NCBI GenBank assembly: GCA_017408725.1
Contig: JAFQUA010000008.1
Location: forward strand, 1 to 53,897
DNA length: 53,897 nucleotides
Direction of reading: 5' to 3'
Source: Oscillospiraceae bacterium
GTDB taxonomy: Bacteria > Bacillota_A > Clostridia > Oscillospirales > Oscillospiraceae
The position numbers and the translations under genes are program-made. The notes below the pieces were generated by a model that ran no database searches, was not told where the DNA came from, and saw only the letters and a program-made list of their open reading frames with translations. Positions 45,355 through 53,897 of this stretch are shown here, piece by piece; within the stretch, counting starts at the first letter, position 1; each line of letters starts with the position of its first letter.

Positions 45355-47217
45355 ATGGTTGACATTTCTGTTAAAAATCTTACAAAATTCTTTGTTATCG
45401 GAGAAAATCTGCTGGAAGGATTGTCTTTTGATATTCAAGAAGGGGAATGCGTTGCTATTCTTGGCCGAAACGGCTGCGGAAAGACAACATTGTTCAATAT
45501 CCTTACCGGGCAGATGGACTATGATGACGGCGAAGTATATGTCAATCCCAACAAACGGCTTGGTTTGATTTCCCAGATTCCCAGATTTCCGGTTGGATAT
45601 ACCGTTGAAGATGTTCTGCGTTCTGCTTTTTCTCCCGTTATGAAACTGGCAAAACGGATGGAAGCTTTGGAAAATGCAATGGCATCCGGTGCCACGCAGG
45701 ATCAGCTTCGGGAGTACGACGATCTTTCCAATCGCTTTCAATCCGGAGGCGGCTACGAGATCGATGTGAATGTCGATAAGATCTGCAACGGTCTGGGTAT
45801 TCAGAGTGCTCAGCGTTCCCAGATTTTTGACAGTCTTTCCGGCGGTGAAAAAACCAGAGTCAATCTAGCAAGACTCCTGCTGGAAAAGACGGATATCCTG
45901 CTTCTGGACGAGCCTACAAACCATCTGGATCTTAACAGTGTCGAATGGTTGGAAAATTACATCAATACTTTCAAGGGCACTGTCCTTGCCATTTCCCATG
46001 ACCGTTATTTTCTGGATCAAATCGCGGATCGAGTGATCGAGATCACCGACGGCCACTGTGAGTTTTACTCCGGCAACTATTCCTTCTACATGAATGAAAA
46101 GCAGGAGCGTTTTAACCTGCAATTAAAGCAGTACGAGCAGGAGCAGGCGAAGCTGAAGCAGCTTGGCTATACCGTTGAGCGGATGAAGGGCTGGGGCATT
46201 AATAACAGAACCCTTTACCGCCGTGCCATGTCGATTCAGCACCGCATGGAGCGGATCCGTAAGACCGAGAAACCCAAAACAGAAAAGACCATGAAGGCCA
46301 CTTTCGGCGAAAAGGACTTTTCTGGAGATGTGGTATTTAAAACGAAAAACCTTTCTAAGTCCTACGGTGACCGCACACTGTTTTCTGATGTAAACTTAAA
46401 TGTGGAGTCGGGTGAACGTATTGCCATACTGGGTGATAACGGCACCGGAAAAACCACCTTTATTAAGTGCCTTCTGGGTAATGAAGATTGTGCCGGTAAA
46501 ATCCAGTTTGGCCCGACGGTGAAATGGGGATACCTGCCGCAGACCATCTCCTTTACACATCCGGAAAGAACCTTGTATGACACCATGCTCTATGAGAAAA
46601 ACTGTTCGCCGCAGATGGCTCGTGACCGTTTGGGGGCCTTTTTGTTCCAAGGCGAGGATGTGTTCAAAACCGTTGGAAACCTCTCCGGCGGCGAGCAGAG
46701 CCGTCTGAGGCTGTGCATACTGATGGATGAAAAGATCAACCTTTTGATCCTTGATGAGCCCACAAACCACTTGGATATTGCGTCTCGAGAGTGGATCGAA
46801 GCGGCCATTGAAGAGTTTGAAGGCGTGCTGTTGTTTGTTTCCCACGACCGTTACTTTATCGAGAAGTTTGCGGAGCGGATCTGGCTTCTTGAAGGTGGAA
46901 GCATCCGTGATTTTGCCTGCGGCTATGCGAAGTATCGCTCCATTCTTGAACACGAAGCTGCATCTAAAATTGTAGTGACTCCCGAGGTGAAGAAAAAGAA
47001 GGAGAAACCTAAGGGCGGAACCAAGGAAACGGACAAGCTTGTACGGCGTCTGGAAAGAGAAATCGAGAAGCAGGAAGAAGAAATTGCTCGTTTGGACGCG
47101 GCAATTGAGCAGGCTGCGGCGGATTATCAGGAATTGACCAGAGTCCTTTCAGAAAAAGAGGCTGCTGAAGGGGTTCTTCTGGAATTGATGGAACAATGGG
47201 AAGCCGCGCAGGAATGA
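45355..47217 (+). CDS. ABC-F family ATPase
   Basis: 620 residues with two ABC domains on one chain and no membrane part. First: GRNGCGKTTL (about 36-45), SGGEKTRVNLARLLL and LLLDEPTNHLD; second: GDNGTGKTTF (about 360-369), SGGEQSRLRLC and LILDEPTNHLD. A linker rich in charged residues joins them, and a C-terminal coiled coil (about 550-620) follows. ABC-F proteins act on the ribosome, either as translation factors (Uup/YfmR-like) or in antibiotic resistance. The housekeeping context and coiled-coil tail favour the former. GGAG lies 7 nt before the ATG. Confidence 0.92.
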   Translation: MVDISVKNLTKFFVIGENLLEGLSFDIQEGECVAILGRNGCGKTTLFNILTGQMDYDDGEVYVNPNKRLGLISQIPRFPVGYTVEDVLRSAFSPVMKLAKRMEALENAMASGATQDQLREYDDLSNRFQSGGGYEIDVNVDKICNGLGIQSAQRSQIFDSLSGGEKTRVNLARLLLEKTDILLLDEPTNHLDLNSVEWLENYINTFKGTVLAISHDRYFLDQIADRVIEITDGHCEFYSGNYSFYMNEKQERFNLQLKQYEQEQAKLKQLGYTVERMKGWGINNRTLYRRAMSIQHRMERIRKTEKPKTEKTMKATFGEKDFSGDVVFKTKNLSKSYGDRTLFSDVNLNVESGERIAILGDNGTGKTTFIKCLLGNEDCAGKIQFGPTVKWGYLPQTISFTHPERTLYDTMLYEKNCSPQMARDRLGAFLFQGEDVFKTVGNLSGGEQSRLRLCILMDEKINLLILDEPTNHLDIASREWIEAAIEEFEGVLLFVSHDRYFIEKFAERIWLLEGGSIRDFACGYAKYRSILEHEAASKIVVTPEVKKKKEKPKGGTKETDKLVRRLEREIEKQEEEIARLDAAIEQAAADYQELTRVLSEKEAAEGVLLELMEQWEAAQE

Positions 47218-47231
47218 GTAGGTGTTATGGT

Positions 47232-48416
47232 ATGAGACCAGAAGATCAAGTAAAATTGACGCAGCAGGGAATTAAAATCAGTCATTTGAAGGAAATCTTC
47301 ATACGAACGCTTCGAAGCGGCGGAATCTCCCGAGCGCAGCTCAAAAGGGAAATGCATTTGAGTTTTCCGTCGGTTTCGGCTCTTGTTGATGAACTGCTTG
47401 CTTCCGGTATTTTGGAAGAGACGGATTCTGTAAGTTGTTCCACAAGAGGGCGTCCCAGCATTTTGCTTCGTGTTTGTGCCGGTAGATGCGCTATTCCCGT
47501 TGTGACTATGCAGTACGATGGGTATTTGTGCAGACTCTATGATTTAGCATCAAATTTGATCGATTGCAGATTGATTCCGTTTAACTTTGTTCAATCGGCA
47601 AATGATTCACCGGACGGTAAGCGTTATCCGGATATGAAATCTCTGTGTGATCCGTTACTGAATTGGCTGGAGGAAGTGCAGTCAGCACAGAATGTCCCTG
47701 CGTTGATTTTATCAACGCCCGGAACATTTAACAAAGAGGGAGTCCTTACATCCTCTTCCATGTGCCTTTCAACGCCACCTGACTTTCTTTCTTACCTGTC
47801 GAATGCTGCTGAACTGACGATTTATCAAGGAAATACATCCGAGCATTACGCTTACGGGGAATATTACCGCGGCAACAGAAAAGATGATTTTGCGTTGATT
47901 CTGATCAGCCGTGGCGTCGGCGCGGCGGTTGTTCGTGACGGAGTGATACGGGAATCAAAGCCTACCCGTGCAGGTGAGTTCGGTCATATCAGCATTGACT
48001 ATCGCGGCAGAAAGTGCATTTGCGGCGGCAGAGGCTGTTTGGAGCGCTATATCAGCACAGAAGTTCTGGCTGCTGACACAGCTTTGGATTTTGATGCACT
48101 TTGCAGCAAGTACCGTGAAGGAGATGGGGCTACTGTTTCTTTCTTAAATGAAAGAGCGGAACTCTTGGCGATGGGTATCAGCAATATGCTGACCATTCAG
48201 CCGGTTGAAAATGTTGTTTTGGGTGGCAAGATCACTTTGCTAGGGGATGAATTTCTAAATGCTGTTAGAGAATCCGTCAGAAATATCGGCTACCGCAAAG
48301 CGATGGACCGTGTGCAGCTGCGCTATTCAGAAAGGGCAGAGGATACCGGCGCGCTCGGTGCGTTGTGGCATTATTTTGAAAAGAATCTTGACCTGAGTTC
48401 CTTTGGCTGCATCTGA
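47232..48416 (+). CDS. ROK-family transcriptional regulator
   Basis: 394 residues. An N-terminal winged HTH (ISRAQLKREMHLSFPSVSALVDELLASGIL, about 25-55) is joined to a ROK sugar-kinase-like domain with the zinc motif GEFGHISIDYRGRKCICGGRGCLE (about 255-278). Such proteins (NagC/XylR type) repress sugar-use genes. The catalytic-type aspartate of ROK kinases is not evident, consistent with a regulator. Start at 47232 (GGTG 8 nt upstream); the ATG at 47214 overlaps the ABC-F stop but is poorly spaced. Neighbours downstream are a deacetylase and a sugar kinase. Confidence 0.9.
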   Translation: MRPEDQVKLTQQGIKISHLKEIFIRTLRSGGISRAQLKREMHLSFPSVSALVDELLASGILEETDSVSCSTRGRPSILLRVCAGRCAIPVVTMQYDGYLCRLYDLASNLIDCRLIPFNFVQSANDSPDGKRYPDMKSLCDPLLNWLEEVQSAQNVPALILSTPGTFNKEGVLTSSSMCLSTPPDFLSYLSNAAELTIYQGNTSEHYAYGEYYRGNRKDDFALILISRGVGAAVVRDGVIRESKPTRAGEFGHISIDYRGRKCICGGRGCLERYISTEVLAADTALDFDALCSKYREGDGATVSFLNERAELLAMGISNMLTIQPVENVVLGGKITLLGDEFLNAVRESVRNIGYRKAMDRVQLRYSERAEDTGALGALWHYFEKNLDLSSFGCI

Positions 48417-48424
48417 TGTTTCCC

Positions 48425-48453
48425 TTGACATATGATTGTTTTTGTAATATAAT
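48425..48453 (+). promoter_or_regulatory. SigA-type promoter for the PIG-L gene
   Basis: -35 TTGACA (48425-48430), 17-bp spacer, -10 TATAAT (48448-48453). The leader (48454-48504) may carry an operator for the ROK protein; none was recognised. Confidence 0.8.
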
Positions 48454-48504
48454 TTCCTTATACTAAGGCGAACTAATTTAATGTACCGAATAGGAGGATC
48501 TCAT

Positions 48505-49380
48505 ATGAAACAGATTCGAGCAATGATGATTGGCGCCCACCCGGATGACTGTGATTTCCGTTGCGGTGGATTGGCGTTGAAATATGCTCAGGCAGGCCAT
48601 AAGGTTAAATTTCTTGCGATGTGCGACGGTAGCGGTGGTCACCATGTTATGCAGCCCCATGAGATTGCAGCGAGAAGAAAAGAGGAGACTCAAGAGGTTG
48701 CCCGTCTGGCCGGAATAGAGTATGAAGTTTGGGATGTTTGTGACTGCGAATTGATGGCCGATCTGGATACCAGAAAGCGCTTGGTCAGAACCATTCGTGA
48801 GTTCAACCCGGATATCATCTTTTGCAGCCGACCCAATGACTATCATGCGGATCACCGCAATGCCTCTTTGCTGGTACAGGATGCGTCGTATCTTTTGATT
48901 GTTCCGCATTTTTGTCCGGATGCGCCGGCTATGAAGAAAATGCCCGTGATCCTCTATTATTATGATCATTTTCAAAATCCGCCTTTTTACGCGGATATTG
49001 CCATCAGAATTGATGATGTGATTGAGCGGAAATTTGAGATGCTGGCTTGTCATGTGTCACAGATGTTTGAGTGGCTGCCTTATACGAAGGGACGGTTGGA
49101 CAGTGTTCCCGAAGATCCCGCCCAGAGATTGGATTGGCTCCATGAGCCCCGGATCCCCAGAGACGGCCGCCCGCTGGATGAAAGCATTCTCAACACGAAT
49201 TTGATTGGCTCACAGAGCGAGTACCGTGAAGCTGTTTCTGCCGTCAAATACCGTGATAAGCTGGTGGAGCGTTATGGTTATGATGTTGGTATGCACACAA
49301 ATTTCGCGGAAGCCTTTTCGATTTGTGAGTACGGAAGCCCTCTGACAGACGAAAACGCCGATATTCTTTTCCCATTTTAA
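48505..49380 (+). CDS. PIG-L (LmbE-like) N-acetylglucosaminyl deacetylase family protein
   Basis: 291 residues. The metal-binding motif GAHPDDCDF (about 9-17) and RPNDYHADHRNA (about 110-121, with HxxH) define the PIG-L/LmbE zinc-dependent deacetylases acting on N-acetylated sugars. The true substrate is unknown. TAGGAGG lies 7 nt upstream, after a strong promoter. It stands between a ROK regulator and a PfkB kinase, which supports a part in sugar use. Confidence 0.9.
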   Translation: MKQIRAMMIGAHPDDCDFRCGGLALKYAQAGHKVKFLAMCDGSGGHHVMQPHEIAARRKEETQEVARLAGIEYEVWDVCDCELMADLDTRKRLVRTIREFNPDIIFCSRPNDYHADHRNASLLVQDASYLLIVPHFCPDAPAMKKMPVILYYYDHFQNPPFYADIAIRIDDVIERKFEMLACHVSQMFEWLPYTKGRLDSVPEDPAQRLDWLHEPRIPRDGRPLDESILNTNLIGSQSEYREAVSAVKYRDKLVERYGYDVGMHTNFAEAFSICEYGSPLTDENADILFPF

Positions 49381-49384
49381 AAAA

Positions 49385-49419
49385 TACCCACGGTTCAATT
49401 GAACCGTGGGTAGAATTTT
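49385..49419 (+). terminator. Palindromic terminator after the PIG-L gene
   Basis: A perfect 28-bp palindrome (49385-49412) followed by a short T-rich stretch. Confidence 0.75.
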
Positions 49420-49431
49420 ATATGGATACTG

Positions 49432-49461
49432 TTTGCTTTTTCACAGAGTGAATGCTATACT
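49432..49461 (+). promoter_or_regulatory. Possible promoter for the sugar kinase gene
   Basis: TTTGCT (49432-49437) and TATACT (49456-49461), 18 bp apart; a moderate match. Confidence 0.45.
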
Positions 49462-49496
49462 GTTGCAGGAAGGTATATCAAAGGAGGACGATTTTA

Positions 49497-50453
49497 ATGC
49501 TTGATGTTGTTGCGTTTGGCGAGCTTTTGATTGACTTTACCTGCAAATCCATAGATTCTGATGGTTATCCCACTATGGAAGCCCACCCTGGTGGAGCTCC
49601 TGCCAATTTTCTGGCAGCATTAAGCAGTTTGGGTGCAAAGACTGCATTGATTGGCAAGGTGGGAGACGATGCTTTTGGAAGATCACTGATAAATACATTG
49701 GAAAATTTGGGTATCTGCACATCGGGTCTGATTATGGACAACAATGTATTTACAACTATGGCGTTTGTTACGTTGGATGCCTCCGGAAATCGTGAATTTT
49801 CCTTTGCCCGGAAGCCTGGTGCAGATACACAGATATGTATAAATGAAGTGAATTATAATTTAATTGATGAGGCGAAAGTGTTTCACTTCGGTACGCTTTC
49901 CTTAACAACAGAGCCTGCGCGTTCTGCGACCGTTCATGCCGTTTTATATGCAAAAAGCAAGGGTAAACTGATTACTTATGACCCCAATCTGCGAAAGCCT
50001 TTGTGGGGTGATCTTGATCAAGCCAAGCGACATATGCTTTGGGGACTCCAGCAGGCTGATGTAGTCAAGATCAGTGATGAAGAAGTAAATTTTCTGTTTG
50101 GCCTCGGCGTTGAGGATGGTGCTAGGTATATCCTTCGGAATTATGCTCCGAAACTAATATTTGTTACATGTGGTGCAGAGGGGTGCTATTTTATAAACCG
50201 TAATGCGTCCGGATGGGTGCAGAGTCTAAATAACATCAATGTTATTGATACCACCGGTGCAGGTGATATTTTTGGGGGAAGTGCTGTTTGGATGCTTCTT
50301 CAGAATGGCAAAGCTCCGGAGAATTTGCATGAAGCGGAGCTACGTCATGTTGCGTCCTTTGCTTGTACCTCTGCCAGCCTTTCTACAACCAGATTCGGCG
50401 GAATATCCAGTGTCCCTGTGTATAATGAAATTCTGGCTAATATCAAAGAATGA
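49497..50453 (+). CDS. PfkB-family carbohydrate kinase (fructokinase-like)
   Basis: 318 residues. N-terminal DVVAFGELLIDFT, the sugar-binding GGAPANFLAAL (about 31-41) and the C-terminal DTTGAGDIFGG (about 256-266) with the catalytic aspartate show a ribokinase/PfkB fold; the sequence style is that of fructokinases (ScrK type). It should phosphorylate a free sugar, perhaps fructose. AAAGGAGG lies 8 nt before the ATG. No sugar transporter is nearby, so the sugar would enter by a distant system. Confidence 0.92.
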   Translation: MLDVVAFGELLIDFTCKSIDSDGYPTMEAHPGGAPANFLAALSSLGAKTALIGKVGDDAFGRSLINTLENLGICTSGLIMDNNVFTTMAFVTLDASGNREFSFARKPGADTQICINEVNYNLIDEAKVFHFGTLSLTTEPARSATVHAVLYAKSKGKLITYDPNLRKPLWGDLDQAKRHMLWGLQQADVVKISDEEVNFLFGLGVEDGARYILRNYAPKLIFVTCGAEGCYFINRNASGWVQSLNNINVIDTTGAGDIFGGSAVWMLLQNGKAPENLHEAELRHVASFACTSASLSTTRFGGISSVPVYNEILANIKE

Positions 50454-50533
50454 GCCATTGACCGACGGCTGAAAACACCGAGTGGTGTAGTCTGGGACTT
50501 GTACAGCTCTGTGTAAATTAACTATAAGTATTA

Positions 50534-50577
50534 AATCCCTTTCGACAAGTCCAATGCGCCAGAGTCGAAAGGGATTA
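50534..50577. repeat. Perfect 13-bp inverted repeat (hairpin)
   Basis: 50534-50546 pairs with 50564-50576 across a 17-nt loop. It could end the kinase transcript or the minus-strand remnant genes, although neither side has a good T-run. Confidence 0.5.
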
Positions 50578-50598
50578 ATGTTTATACTATGGATGGTC

Positions 50599-51153
50599 TT
50601 ATACAAAATATTTTGGCTTTTCGTTTTCCAGCATATTCTCACACTGGGCGATTTTTAATTCAAGATGCTCCCGGTCACACATATATTCCATGCTGGGTTC
50701 ATAACCAAGACGGGAATCAAATTCTACAAGGGGGATCGTATTGCGAGCATTCTCGACCTCGTTCTTGATCAAATTAATCATATCATTGACCACCTGATTT
50801 CGTTCCTGTCCTTGTGCTGCGAGGATTTGATCTCGATAGAGCTTCCACTGTTTCATGTGGACTGCGGTGCGGGCAGCATTTGCAATGAATTTGCCGATAT
50901 TCAGGATGCAGGTTGCATCCCGCTGCTTCTTTTCGGGATTTTTCGGGATAATATCCTCAAGGATACGGCAGCCCGCGTCGTAACACTGTGAAACCTGCTC
51001 ATAATTTTTACGCTCATAGTCGAATTTTGCGATTTCTTCCGGTGTGGTCAGAGGAATTCGGTAGTCCTTGCAGTTAGGCTCTAAGATGGTATTTCCGCCA
51101 AAGTGGGTATTCTTTATTGCCGTTGTAAAGTGGGCAAAATATATATAAGCGGC
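50599..51153 (-). pseudogene. C-terminal remnant of a large glycan-locus protein
   Basis: Open on the minus strand for about 185 codons, from just below the stop at 51154-51156 to the stop at 50599. It encodes IPLTTPEEIAKFDYERKNYEQ, ...AARTAVHMKQWKLYRDQIL and ...PLVEFDSRLGYEPSMEYMCDREHLELKI near the end. I recognise this as the tail of long uncharacterised, DUF4838-like proteins seen in clostridial glycan loci. There is no start, since the frame simply emerges from a junction; an internal ATG exists at 50856 but has no good ribosome binding site. Probably not made. Confidence 0.6.
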
Positions 51154-51450
51154 TTATTGATTGTATTGAGGAAAATGATCTCCGAGAAGTTCCTTAAGTT
51201 TTGGATCCATGAGCCAGGAATTGCAGGTAAAGGCTTTGGGTTTAAAATCCGGATAGCAGCTGTCAAACAGCGCTTTTGCCTCGGCTAAGGATTGCACAAT
51301 ACATTTCATGTCGAGGTTAGTCTTATCCGGAATATGAATATTGATCACATGGTCACTTTTCAAAATGGCAGGAAACCATTCGTCCTTTGACAGTCGCTGA
51401 AGATCTGATCCCAGAACACCATAGAATAGTTTAGAGCATTGCCATGCTGC
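51154..51450 (-). pseudogene. Fragment of an acyltransferase-like protein (DUF5596-like)
   Basis: On the minus strand this frame encodes KLFYGVLGSDLQRLSKDEW, then VINIHIPDKTNLDMKC and AKALFDSCYPDFKPKAFTCNSWLMDPKLKELLG. The 'FTCxSWLMDPxL' core is typical of a GNAT-like acyltransferase family from carbohydrate gene clusters. It ends soon after that core at a stop where the preceding remnant begins, so the C-terminus is lost as well as the N-terminus. Family assignment is by eye. Confidence 0.5.
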
Positions 51451-51660
51451 GCGGGACCTTGAAGACTTTTTCTTTACTTCCATGAGAGTATCTCTTCGAG
51501 TTGCATACGAGGACAACGCGCTCGACGATTTGAGCAGTCTCGTAGGTTGCCAGCATGGTGATATCTGTAGGAAGTGCATCATCCAGTTCCGTGCGGAATT
51601 TTTCATCAACCCAGCCCCAGTTGTAGGACCTAGCCACATGCATTTCTTTTGGGAGCTTAT
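51431..51660 (-). pseudogene. Internal remnant of the same type of glycan-locus protein
   Basis: The minus-strand frame from about 51660 encodes KEMHVARSYNWGWVDEKFRTELDDALPTDITMLATYET and stops at 51431. 'LPTDITMLATYE' resembles the central part of the DUF4838-like family seen in the remnant at 50599-51153, so the two may be pieces of one gene with the acyltransferase fragment wedged between. No start codon with a ribosome binding site is seen upstream; 51661-51757 carries only the mrp leader. Confidence 0.45.
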
Positions 51661-51757
51661 GCTTAACTTATTTTATATGGTAAAGATTGCTGTAGATTTT
51701 TTGAATTAAATATGATATACTTAGGAAAATTATGATTAAAATTGGAGTGAATAATAT

Positions 51758-52579
51758 ATGAGTTCTTGTAACGGTAATTGTGCCAGCTGTGGTTCTGATT
51801 GCGCTGACCGCAAGGCGGAGAGCCTTTTGGCAAAACTGAATCCAAGATCCAGTGTAAAGAAAGTCATCGCTGTTGTTTCCGGTAAGGGTGGTGTCGGTAA
51901 ATCCACGGTAACATCTATGCTGGCTGTGGCGATGGCACGAAAAGGCAAGCGCGTTGGCGTTCTGGATGCTGACATCACGGGTCCTTCGGCACCGACAGCG
52001 TTTGGCGTAACGGAGTGCCAGGGGGCAAATGAGGACGGCTTATATCCTGCGCTTACACGTAGCGGAATTCAGGTTATGTCTATCAACCTTTTGCTGGATA
52101 ATCCGGCAGACCCTGTTGTCTGGCGCGGACCGGTGATTGCAGGCGCAGTTAAGCAGTTCTGGACCGATGTGATTTGGGAAGATGTTGATTATCTGTTTGT
52201 GGATATGCCTCCCGGAACGGGTGATGTGCCCCTCACTGTGTTCCAAAGCCTTCCGGTAGATGGTATTGTCATCGTAACCAGTCCCCAGGATCTGGTCTCT
52301 ATGATCGTCTCTAAGGCTTTCAGAATGGCAAACATGATGCACATTCCCGTACTGGGATTCATCGAAAACTACAGCTATCTTAAGTGCCCCGATTGCGGTA
52401 AGAAGATCAATGTGTTTGGTGAGAGTCATCTGGATTCTGTTGCGGCTGACTTTAATCTGCCTGTTCTTGCGCGGCTACCCATCGACCCTAAGGTTGCAGA
52501 GGCTTATGACAACGGCTTAATGGAGACAGTGAACACTGATGCAGTTTCGGATGTGATCTGCGCCGTGGAAAAGGCTTAA
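51758..52579 (+). CDS. mrp: Mrp/NBP35-family iron-sulfur carrier ATPase
   Basis: 273 residues. A deviant Walker A SGKGGVGKST (about 41-50), VDMPPGTGDVPLT (about 145-157) and the CPDC motif (about 212-215) that holds a bridging Fe-S cluster are present. The N-terminus carries CNGNCASCGSDC, an NBP35-like cysteine cluster that may bind another cluster. It should assemble or deliver Fe-S clusters to apoproteins. TTGGAG lies 11 nt before the ATG. Upstream -10 TATACT (51716-51721) lacks a good -35. Confidence 0.93.
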   Translation: MSSCNGNCASCGSDCADRKAESLLAKLNPRSSVKKVIAVVSGKGGVGKSTVTSMLAVAMARKGKRVGVLDADITGPSAPTAFGVTECQGANEDGLYPALTRSGIQVMSINLLLDNPADPVVWRGPVIAGAVKQFWTDVIWEDVDYLFVDMPPGTGDVPLTVFQSLPVDGIVIVTSPQDLVSMIVSKAFRMANMMHIPVLGFIENYSYLKCPDCGKKINVFGESHLDSVAADFNLPVLARLPIDPKVAEAYDNGLMETVNTDAVSDVICAVEKA

Positions 52580-52587
52580 TATATGAT

Positions 52588-52614
52588 AAACCCCATCCTC
52601 AGGATGGGGTTTTC
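52588..52614. terminator. Bidirectional terminator between mrp and the membrane protein gene
   Basis: An 11-bp stem (52588-52598 with 52602-52612) with A's on the left and T's on the right. Confidence 0.85.
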
Positions 52615-53430
52615 TTATAGCTTATGTGCCACAATATACCAAAGAATCACAAACACGATTATCATTGGAAGATACGCGGCAAGGGCTACTGATCCAATGA
52701 AAATACTGACGATCCCGCACTGGTTCATGGCATAAATTAAGCCACAGAACAGAAGCGTTGTGAGCATGGATCTAGTCAACTGTTTGCCAACAGCATTCGC
52801 GAAAAAGAAAGTGTATAAAAAACCAACAAGCGGATTGACTGTCGAAATGATCAGACCTACCAGGAATTTCAGCGCCCCGACCGCAAGCATCAGGACCAAC
52901 AGACCCAGTAAAATTACAGGAGCCCATGTGAGCAGACCCTCGGGCAGAAAAGCATAAATAATGTTTTGAACCAAGGCATGCAGCAGCATAGCGCCCCCAA
53001 CACTTAAGACCCGGAAGAAAAGCCAACCAAAGAACTTTTTACCGGAAGGTAGCCAGCTATTGACCATATTTACGAGGAAAGCGAGAATGATCATATTCAA
53101 TACCTGACCGCATATATTTACATAGTCTGCGGTAACGATATTAAAAATATGAAGATAATCACCAGAAATCGATATGAAGGGCAGGGGAGAAACAAGAAAA
53201 TCCAGAGAGATTCCATAGCTGAAAATTAAAATTGTTACGGCATAAACAAATAAGATTCCGATTGCGGCAGAAATGCTCTGGCTAAGGGCAGATTTTCTTC
53301 CGAGGAATAGTCGCCCTATGATGCTTAAAATAAGGAAGCCTCCAACCGATATTGCAAGTGCCTTTAAAAAGGTAATGCAGTCAAAGTTTTCGGGCACTAA
53401 GGCTTGAATTTGATTGAAAAATTCGTCCAT
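52615..53430 (-). CDS. Integral membrane protein, function unknown
   Basis: 271 residues with about six to seven membrane segments, the strongest at about 25-45, 55-75, 105-130, 140-160, 165-195 and 225-265. The hydrophobic arrangement and the central FLVNMVNSWLPSGKKFFGWLFFR recall CvpA-like proteins, but no diagnostic motif is seen. GGAGG lies 6 nt before the ATG. It is read toward mrp and follows rplL after a terminator, so it is probably a separate transcript. Confidence 0.8.
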   Translation of the reverse strand: MDEFFNQIQALVPENFDCITFLKALAISVGGFLILSIIGRLFLGRKSALSQSISAAIGILFVYAVTILIFSYGISLDFLVSPLPFISISGDYLHIFNIVTADYVNICGQVLNMIILAFLVNMVNSWLPSGKKFFGWLFFRVLSVGGAMLLHALVQNIIYAFLPEGLLTWAPVILLGLLVLMLAVGALKFLVGLIISTVNPLVGFLYTFFFANAVGKQLTRSMLTTLLFCGLIYAMNQCGIVSIFIGSVALAAYLPMIIVFVILWYIVAHKL

Positions 53431-53453
53431 AAATTTCCTCCGATAATAGGAAA

Positions 53454-53482
53454 ACAGCCGCCATTTTACTGGCGGCTGTCTA
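53454..53482 (-). terminator. Terminator downstream of rplL
   Basis: A 10-bp perfect stem (53454-53463 with 53470-53479); on the minus strand it ends in TTTTCC. Confidence 0.8.
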
Positions 53483-53500
53483 TTTCTTGGGAAAACTGAA

Positions 53501-53878
53501 TTACTTCAGCTCAGCCTCAGCGCCAGCTTCCTTCAGCTCGGCGACCAGCTTCTCAGCATCTTCCTTGGAGATAGCTTCCTTCAGGGTCTTGGGAGCATTG
53601 TCAACGATGTCCTTAGCTTCCTTCAGGCCCAGGCCGGTAGCAGCACGGACAACCTTGATGACGTTCAGCTTGGAAGCGCCAGCGGACTTCAGGATGACGT
53701 CGAACTCGGTCTTCTCTTCAGCAGCCTCAGCAGCAGCGCCGGCAGCGGGAGCGGCAACGGCAGCAGCAGCGGCGGAAACGCCAAAAACTTCTTCCAGGGT
53801 GTGAACCAGTTCGGACAGCTCCAGAACGGTCAGTTCCTTAACCTGCTCAACCAGAGCAGTAATCTTTTCACTAGCCAT
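53501..53878 (-). CDS. rplL: Ribosomal protein bL12 (L7/L12)
   Basis: 125 residues. N-terminal dimer domain (1-35), an Ala-rich flexible hinge (about 36-55) and a C-terminal factor-binding domain ([20 protein letters not shown]... to the end). It forms the stalk that recruits translation GTPases. AGGAGG lies 8 nt upstream. rplJ is expected just outside the right edge. Confidence 0.98.
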   Translation of the reverse strand: MASEKITALVEQVKELTVLELSELVHTLEEVFGVSAAAAAVAAPAAGAAAEAAEEKTEFDVILKSAGASKLNVIKVVRAATGLGLKEAKDIVDNAPKTLKEAISKEDAEKLVAELKEAGAEAELK

Positions 53879-53897
53879 TTTAATAATCCTCCTAAAA

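Overview
The window reads as chromosome of an anaerobic, endospore-forming Clostridia bacterium, most likely Oscillospirales/Ruminococcaceae and probably gut-associated; genus cannot be fixed from the sequence. The grounds are PolC-type DNA polymerase III, a Rex repressor, a T-box leader on alaS, three sporulation genes (spoIIGA, sigE and a SipL-like SPOCS/LysM gene), and the Firmicutes order pyrH-frr-uppS-cdsA-dxr-rseP-ispG-polC.

Layout. (1) 1-744 looks like the right end of an integrative element: a damaged XRE-type regulator, a block of short phased repeats, and a 3'-terminal tRNA-Ser fragment that makes a good attR, followed by the presumed original tRNA terminator. (2) 749-9070 is host chromosome: phosphohexomutase, DUF896 and YlmH on the minus strand, then two flavoproteins and a CPBP protease on the plus strand, then a DUF1294 protein, a lipoprotein and a WYL regulator. 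(3) 9190-14889 holds endonuclease IV, an FHA-SEDS fusion with its class B PBP, a 49-residue membrane peptide gene and a SipL-like spore protein. (4) 15089-17225 holds two COG0523 GTPases, one with a repeated His-rich metal tail, the other fused to a DUF1980-like domain. (5) 17360-22116 holds rarA, an S1-domain protein, DUF951, spoIIGA-sigE and rex. (6) 22152-35296 holds divergent glnS and a long plus-strand run from pyrH to polC and udp. (7) 35353-47217 holds an EamA transporter, pepF, T-box-alaS, comEC, holA, rnmV and an ABC-F protein. (8) 47232-51660 is a small carbohydrate-related patch (ROK regulator, PIG-L deacetylase, PfkB sugar kinase) next to three out-of-frame gene remnants. (9) 51758-53878 holds a Mrp/NBP35 ATPase, a membrane protein and rplL.

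Most of the window is ordinary core genome. The points that deserve a second look are the attR with its repeat array, the FHA-SEDS fusion, the micro-ORF whose ribosome binding site lies inside a hairpin, the paired COG0523 proteins, three ATCGATA repeats at exact 16-bp spacing in the rex promoter, a GC-rich hairpin that reads as a minus-strand terminator with no minus-strand gene, and the decayed glycan locus. I saw no CRISPR array, no transposase, no rRNA, and no clear new defence or biosynthetic system.
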